Shown here: positions 58,280-64,000 of the stretch, one piece after another
How positions within the stretch are numbered: position 1 is the stretch's first letter
Layout of the letters: every line of letters begins with the position of its first letter
Assembly: GCA_008933995.1 (NCBI GenBank)
Contig: WARS01000027.1
Span: 1,390,501 to 1,454,500, forward strand
Reading direction: 5' to 3'
DNA from: Datnioides undecimradiatus
Taxonomy: Eukaryota > Chordata > Actinopteri > Lobotiformes > Datnioididae
DNA: 64,000 nt
Program-made: the position numbers and the translations under genes
Notes under the pieces: generated by a model
Seen by the model: the letters and a program-made list of their open reading frames with translations, nothing else
What the model was told of the DNA's origin: nothing
The model's database searches: none

Positions 58280-59116
58280 TCGTGAAAACCCTCTTAAAAT
58301 CCACTGGACATTACCAGCTGGGCAGCTAACTGCAGACAGTTAGCAGCTAGCAGGTGAACATAGTAGCGCAGTTAGCATCTAAAGATCTGATATTCACAGC
58401 TGGACACGTAAATGAGCAACATGCTGTTGACCTTAAAGGTGACGCGATGTCAGTGTGGTGTTCACAGCTTGTTTCCGCCGCCCCCATGTGGCTGGAAACA
58501 TGAAATAAACAGTAAATAGGAATAAACAGTGTTGTTTACACAAACAAAATCTAAAGCGTTGGAGGTTTTCTGCAGTTTCTGTCCATCCCCCGATGAATCC
58601 AGCCAGATGTCCTTCTCTACATTGATGCTGTGCTGAATCTTTCTGTCTTTGCTTGCGGTGTTTCCACCCACAGGATGGCCGCGCTGACTGTTTTTTTAAA
58701 ATGTATTTTTGTTTATCTCAGCTCTCTCTGTACAACCTCCAAGATTCTGCAGTGCCAAAAATCCCACGTTAGTTCATATTTAATTCATATTTTATGATGC
58801 ATGTTTTTCTGCCGGCCTCTCTCGAGGGTCTGCAGCTCCTGCACAGCGGTCAACGTGCTGCTTTCTCTCTCTTCTCCCAGTCGCCTGTCACCTTCCTCCC
58901 TCTCCAGTTTGACTTTTCATGTTGGGACCCCTCTCCCTCCCTCTCTCTTGTTTATCTCCTGGAGCAGAGGTCTTCAAAGAAATACCTACCCTGACCCTCT
59001 CCTCCTCTGTTCTCCTTCGCTCCCAGCTCGCCTTCCTCTCTCCTCTTTACTCGACAACAAATGAAAGGTCTTCACTGACCTTCCTCTTCAGAGATTCTAA
59101 CAAGCATCTCCCCGGG

Positions 59117-59152
<36 letters not shown>

Positions 59153-60120
59153 TATATTTACACACAGACAAGAACAAGTCAATTGAAGGACCAATTTTCT
59201 TTTTTTTTTGCAATGAAGTGCTTGGAGAGAAAAATAGCAGATTTAATCTCTAAAACAGCAAAGTGTTCGGAGCAAAAGTACAAAAAAGACTGAAAAAGGA
59301 CTTGAAGTAAGTCATCGCGATGCTAAACTCAGCTCCGCTAACAGCTAACAGTCATCTTATTACAAACTAATCAGCTGATTAATTGTTTGTTTGATCTGTA
59401 TTAACAGAACATTGCAAAAAAAATACCCATCACACTCCAAGATGAGGCGTTCAGTTGCCTCGTTTTACACAGCAAACATTTAAATTTGCATCAGAGCTTT
59501 GAAGTTATTTACATTGAAGAAGCTGGTTCCAGCAAATACACGAAAAAAGTGGTGAATATTAATGTCTGAACCAAATTTTATTGCGATCCGGCCTGTTCTG
59601 GCAGTCTAACTTTTAATATAGTTTGTAATTTAAATAGCTGGTGACTACAAGAAAGAGAGCGCATCCCGATTTGCTCATTTCACTGTGGTTGAGAGCTCAC
59701 AAAGGTTCAACACACAAATTAAAATGGACAGATATATGAACAGCAGTATTTACATGAGAAAGATGGTGAATATAACACAGTTCCATCCGCAGCTTCAGAG
59801 TGTGCATGAATATAAAGGACAGTAAATGAGGGCAGCAGTCAAATGCGAACAAAACTGTGTCATCTGCATAAAAGTGATGCGCTGCATATTGTAAATGGAG
59901 TCAAAACAGTGATCAGTTATTGATTAATATATCCGCTAATCAACAACAACGAGGCAGAAGTTCACTGGTTGCAGCTCCTCAGGTGTGAATATTTGCTGTT
60001 TTCTGTGGTTTATTGGCTGTTTTTGAGTTTGAGCTGAAGGTTGAACATAAACAAACAGATTAAAAGACCAAATAATTACCCTGTTAGTCGTAAATACAAC
60101 CGGCAGGTCGTAGTTGCAGT
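58280..60120. other. gene-free stretch with one GT array
   Basis: 59120-59151 is GT (32 bases). 58801-59060 is pyrimidine-rich with Leu/Ser-rich spurious frames. 59213-59293 is a 26-codon frame beginning MKCLERKIADLI after a long T-run and before GTAAGT at 59307; it was considered and rejected. 59545-59620 (GTCTGAACCAAATTTTATTG, GCGATCC) resembles a dispersed repeat. Confidence 0.4.
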
Positions 60121-60330
60121 TAGAAGTATTAATGGGCCAAGACTGGAACCCTGTGGTACCCCGCGCCTTAAAACAGGTTTGATTTGGGACTACTGTCGCA
60201 GAAATGAGTGATTTATTAAACAAAATGTGATGAACTGTTTAAAGTACATTCAGATTCAACATGAAGTGAGTTTTCAACCTGCTTTGTTGCCACAAATCTG
60301 ACCAATAAGATGTTTGACAGGCAGAACAGG
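60121..60330 (-). mobile_element. LINE reverse-transcriptase fragment, degenerate
   Basis: The minus strand at 60121-60162 reads GVPQGSSLGPLILL. This is the conserved GVPQGS-x-LGPLLF block of non-LTR reverse transcriptases, found between the palm motif before the catalytic FxDD and that motif itself. Upstream on the minus strand, 60234-60310 carries words I associate with the same fish LINE (TTGAATCTGAATGTACTTTA and ATCTTATTGGTCAGATTTG), separated from the block by about 70 bases that look inserted. After GPLILL the protein match is lost and stops follow, so this is a short dead fragment. Clade cannot be assigned; Rex1/L2-like elements are plausible. Confidence 0.55.
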
Positions 60331-60511
60331 GCTGTGAAATCCTTCACATGTGGCGACAAATTTAGATTCATGCAGCTGAACAGGTTGTTTATAAGTTGAT
60401 TTTTAGAAATAACAACTGTTAAATAGTCATCTTTCTTCATTCAGTTTAAAAAATGGGGACCACATTGCCTTAAATCCTGCTTTTTAATGTTTTCATGCAC
60501 CAAATAAACAT

Positions 60512-60535
60512 TTAATAAATGGTTTATAACACATT
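60512..60535. repeat. dispersed AT-rich repeat, copy 2
   Basis: Exact 24-base match to 26318-26341. The left hairpin arm is not obvious here. The sequence downstream of the match diverges. Confidence 0.6.
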
Positions 60536-60920
60536 CTTATGTAGTTTTAGCCTGATTCTAAGTGTTAACTAATGTATTTGTGCTAAACCAGTAAAGATGC
60601 ATGTGCATTAACTGATAATATAGCAGAAACACAGTTGTAATCACAGAGGAAGTCATAATTAATGACATTAGAGACATGGAGACGATGTCACAGCTGCATC
60701 AAACTATAAATCTGGATGTCTGAGTCTTTCCACGACTTCTGAAACTTGATTCCCGGGCGGTCTGAATAAACCGTTGGCGAGAGCCACAGATTGTGCAGCA
60801 ACATGTTGCTTCACGTCCAGGAAGCGTATGACATCATCATCATCGCCATCATCTTCAACGTGATCGCGTCTTTGTCTGCAGATCAGATCTGGCTCAGAGT
60901 TGTTTCTCAGCAGCAGCAGA

Positions 60921-61167
60921 GTGTGTGTGTGTGTGTGTGTGTGCGTGTGACCTATTCATTCCCATGCAGGCCTCTGTGCGTCCTCCAACACACTGTTCTT
61001 GCGTTATCTCAACACACACACACACACACACAGTGGGTATAACAGCTCTGGCCAAGCACAACAGGACAGAGGCACGTTCCAGTCATAACATCCCTACTGT
61101 ACATACTGTGCTGTTAGCTCTGTGTGTGTGTGTGTGTTACAGAGGTGAGACAAGGTTGTCCTGGGTT

Positions 61168-61198
<31 letters not shown>

Positions 61199-61284
61199 CT
61201 TTTCCCCTCTCTTCTTTTTCAAAATTTAATTCCATGTCTGCCGTCCTCACCTTGTCGTCTTATCTGCCCTCTCATATTCCCTGT

Positions 61285-61316
<32 letters not shown>

Positions 61317-61504
61317 CACACTCACACACACACACACACACGCTCTCTCTCTGGTTCCCACAGTGTGCAGTGGTGTAATCAGCGCCTCATATTGTAACAA
61401 GAGATTAGCGCTGCTCAGCTAAAAATCACAATCTGCCCTGTCAGATAGCTCAGCTAGCACACAGACTGGACGACACACGCACACACACACACACACACAC
61501 ACAC
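60921..61504. repeat. microsatellite field: GT, CA, GT, CA, CA, CA
   Basis: 60921-60949 (GT), 61012-61032 (CA), 61121-61137 (TG), 61171-61198 (CA), 61285-61341 (CA with TC interruptions) and 61480-61504 (CA). Two neighbouring pairs are inverted. The 165-codon frame here is array translation. Confidence 0.94.
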
Positions 61505-62915
61505 TTTCTCATGGCTATAATATAGAAAAGTGCTACCTGCAGTGCCGGCGACCAACCTCTCCATAATTGCTGTCTCCTCTCGTATTATCAGACTTTACAG
61601 CGGCTCTTCTGTAACAGTCAGGACAGTCTAATCGCTGCGTGATGACACCCTGCGGCGTCGGCTGCCGTCACCTCCCCGCGCTCCCTCGCCCGGCCTGCTG
61701 TCGAACTGAACCCGGGGTTGTCTGACCCCGTTTCCCTTCGTGGGACAGGTATGGGCTGACAGCGCTCACAGCAGGGGGGATAACTGCGCTGAAAGGCAGC
61801 GTTGCAGGTCAGCAGCCAGCCACGCCGCATGAAGGCTGAGCTGCAGCTCACCTGGTGCATTCACATGCTTTTCAAGTAGCTGCGTTAGTTTGCTTCTTCT
61901 AACAGCTCATAAACACCGTGTAAACATAAAAACCTGGTTCCTGAAATCAGGGATTAGACAAACCAGATCTGTTTGGTTTGGCTGCTGTTCAGTTTGTTTA
62001 CATCCTCGTCCGGATGCTCGTAATGAGTTTAGATGAGATTCGACAACAAGTGCGTGCTCAGAGATGTGTTCAGCTGATGTTTGAGCTTTGCTTTGCAGAG
62101 AAATGCATGTGCATCCGTCTTAGATCTCAGTTTAAAACCTGGTTATATGATTAATTTGAGACCAGACCTGGTCCAGTGTGCAGCCGGTGCTCAGATCAGA
62201 CTGTACCACCACCTCTGATACGCCCCCACCTCGGTTTATCTGTCCCACTGCAGGGAAATGAGCAATGCTACAGCAGCTAACAGCAAGAGGCGCCAGTAAA
62301 TAGAACAATGTATAATAAATAAACAACATAAAAGAAAAAGTGGTTGAATTCACATTATTGACAAAAGAAAGATGGATACATGGATTTTGCACGAGTCAGT
62401 TTGTCAGAGTTAGATGCTAAATCACGCTGACCAATAGGAGCATAGGGCGCTCGGCAACTGTAACCACGGTGAGGAGAGTAAACAGTGAGGTTCGCACACG
62501 GAGCTTCAGACGCCATGTTTGTCAGTCCCTTCCTGATGACATCACAGCGGTTGCGCCGTGATAACTCCAGAAGCACCTGATCTAACTCACCTGTTGGAGT
62601 CTGAACCTGACGTTTTGTTCGTTTCGTTCGAACTCAAATTCATTTTTAACTGATTTATTTGAATTTTTGGGAGCTTTTTCATTAAAATCTGACAATTTCT
62701 TTTTCCTCGAAATCACAAAATGAAGAGAGGACGTGACAGTTTCTCTCGACTCAGTGACAGACTGGACTGACTGGTTTTATATATAGGCCTTTGTGTGTGC
62801 GTGCGTGTGTGTGCGTGTGCGTTTCCCTGCAGACAATGAATGTTCTGGCTGTTGTTGTGCGTCGGTGTAATTGTTTTCCTCCTAGCTGTTGATATAGTAC
62901 ACACATTCATTCTAT

Positions 62916-62918
<3 letters not shown>
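61505..62918. other. gene-free stretch, one conserved-looking patch
   Basis: 61530-61650 (CCATAATTGCTG, TATTATCAGACTTTAC, TCTAATCGC) is complex sequence with homeodomain- and GATA-type words between microsatellites, a possible regulatory element. The rest is unrecognised. Confidence 0.35.
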
Positions 62919-62949
<31 letters not shown>

Positions 62950-63320
62950 TCTCTCTCTCTCATACACACACACACCCTTAGGGCAAAGAGAGAGAGAGTG
63001 AGTGAGGTGTAAACTAAAGGTCTCTCTATCGCTCTTCGGCAGCTGGCTGTCACTGGCTGATACCACAACTGCTGCTGCTGCTTTACACACAGAAACACTG
63101 CTGCGCGCACACACACACACAACAATGCACACACACTCCAACACAACCTCAAGGCTGCTTTAGCATTTTGCTTGCTTGTTTTTCACTAAGAGGCTGATGG
63201 ATGTTTTGTAAAATGTAAAACGGTACACACTCCGTCTCCGCTGTTCCAGCCGCAAATCTGGAAGACGCTTTGTTACAAGGCTGAGGAAAATTACTTTACA
63301 CACACACACACACACACACA
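62919..63320. repeat. CA arrays with CT and GA interludes
   Basis: 62919-62948 (CA), 62950-62976 (CT then CA), 62988-62999 (AG), 63109-63120 (CA) and 63298-63320 (CA). Confidence 0.9.
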
Positions 63321-63634
63321 TATGGGCACACACAGACAGAGTGTGGCAGAGTACCATTTAGCTGGTAATAGCCTCTAAATTCACTGTGCATATTAATAAT
63401 GCGGATTTCCCTGCTAACACCCTCATATAATGAACTGGGTCAGAAACACTCGCTGTGTGTGTGTGTGTGTATCAGTCAGTGTGTTTATGCATACTTTCAC
63501 TGACTGTACAGGTGTGTGTGTGTGTGTGTGTGTGCGTGTGTGTGAGAAAGAGAGAAAGTGTGCAACTTTTAATTCCCGGTAATCCTCTCAATTCCCTGGG
63601 CTCATAAACCAGGGTCACACCTTTTCTCTGCCAC

Positions 63635-63665
<31 letters not shown>

Positions 63666-63792
63666 CTTTCTACCTTCAGTACCTTTTGTTCAGCCAGCTC
63701 CCAATTGACCCCAATAGTTTTAACAAACAACACACTCGTCCTATTATGTAGATATCAAAGGTTTGCTGGTTTCCCCCAGTACAAAGGCATGC

Positions 63793-63829
<37 letters not shown>

Positions 63830-64000
63830 CCTACCTGGGTTTATTGCTGCTGTAGTATCAGGATAACCGCTTATTTCCACTGCAACGGTGCTACGCAGTC
63901 TTGCAGAGTTCAGCTCTGGAAATCAGTTTTTTGTTTATTAGTTATTAAAATAAAATAAAATATAGTTTTTAGTTTGAAACATGCTCAGTGTTTAATCCGA
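63321..64000. repeat. four GT arrays in unique DNA
   Basis: 63454-63470, 63512-63544, 63636-63665 and 63794-63826 are GT. Between them, 63550-63620 and 63665-63790 are complex, including ATATCAAAGG (TCF/LEF-type) near 63754. The last 100 bases are AT-rich. No gene. Confidence 0.9.

Noticed and set aside
59213-59293. 26-codon frame MKCLERKIADLI... after a T-run and before GTAAGT
   Set aside because: The frame stops before the donor, the acceptor AG lies inside GCAATGAAG, and no homologue is recognised.
60925-61422. 165-codon frame
   Set aside because: Composed mostly of translated CA/GT arrays.
1-64000. Search for CRISPR arrays, rRNA, intact tRNA and retrovirus-like or capsid-bearing elements
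   Set aside because: No regularly spaced repeat-spacer pattern, rRNA core, complete cloverleaf, primer-binding site with long terminal repeats, or capsid-type coding signal was recognised by eye.

Overview
The window looks like non-coding nuclear DNA from a ray-finned (teleost) fish, probably a percomorph. Three things point that way. CA/GT dinucleotide arrays are extremely dense (more than 40 of roughly 17-53 bases). GCTAAC/AGCTAGC-rich minisatellites are present. Several stretches match, from memory, interspersed repeats common in percomorph introns (about 1.07-1.43, 4.5, 32.2-32.5, 40.2-40.3, 53.8-53.9 and 56.8-56.9 kb). I found no complete protein gene, no rRNA, no intact tRNA, no CRISPR array and no recognisable retrovirus-like element. 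The best reading is a large intron or an intergenic desert; I cannot name the host gene. Most open frames are either dinucleotide arrays read as Cys-Val or Thr-His, or chance frames.

Layout. 0-9 kb: unique DNA, one interspersed repeat copy, four GT arrays at 5.3-5.8 kb and another at 7.9 kb. 8.9-9.5 kb: four tandem copies of a unit of about 140 bp. 9.5-18 kb: mostly unique, with possibly conserved AT-rich patches, a short charged ORF at 14.05 kb and a (GC)n(GT)n tract at 17.65 kb. 18.15-18.5 kb: a 147-bp CT tract facing a GA tract. 18.5-27 kb: mostly unique with a GT/CA cluster at 23.3-23.7 kb. 28-29.8 kb: GC-rich islets with two NotI sites and a CTCF-like motif. 30.55 kb: the best candidate exon, 37 nt. 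31.3-31.8 and 34.6-35.4 kb: two diverged loci of a GACTTG-rich repeat, the first bounded by 125-bp direct repeats. 37 kb: a LINE-like 3' tail next to a degenerate BED-finger (hAT-like) fragment. 40.5-41.1 kb: mirror-arranged CA/CA/GT/GT arrays. 44.1-44.4 kb: a pyrimidine-to-purine strand switch rich in G-runs. 45.4-45.5 kb: three OTX-type sites. 47.2-47.4 kb: a 51-53 bp minisatellite. 52.7-52.9 kb: another Y/R switch with a strong G-quadruplex motif, overlapping the longest ORF (292 codons, not recognised). 58.0-58.3 kb: six copies of a 45-bp unit. 60.1-60.3 kb: a LINE reverse-transcriptase fragment. 60.9-63.8 kb: the densest microsatellite field.

Nothing here shows genes working together. 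The functional candidates are regulatory (X-box, CTCF-like and OTX-type motifs, possible conserved non-coding stretches) plus a possible small exon. These are motif-level observations and need alignment or transcript data.
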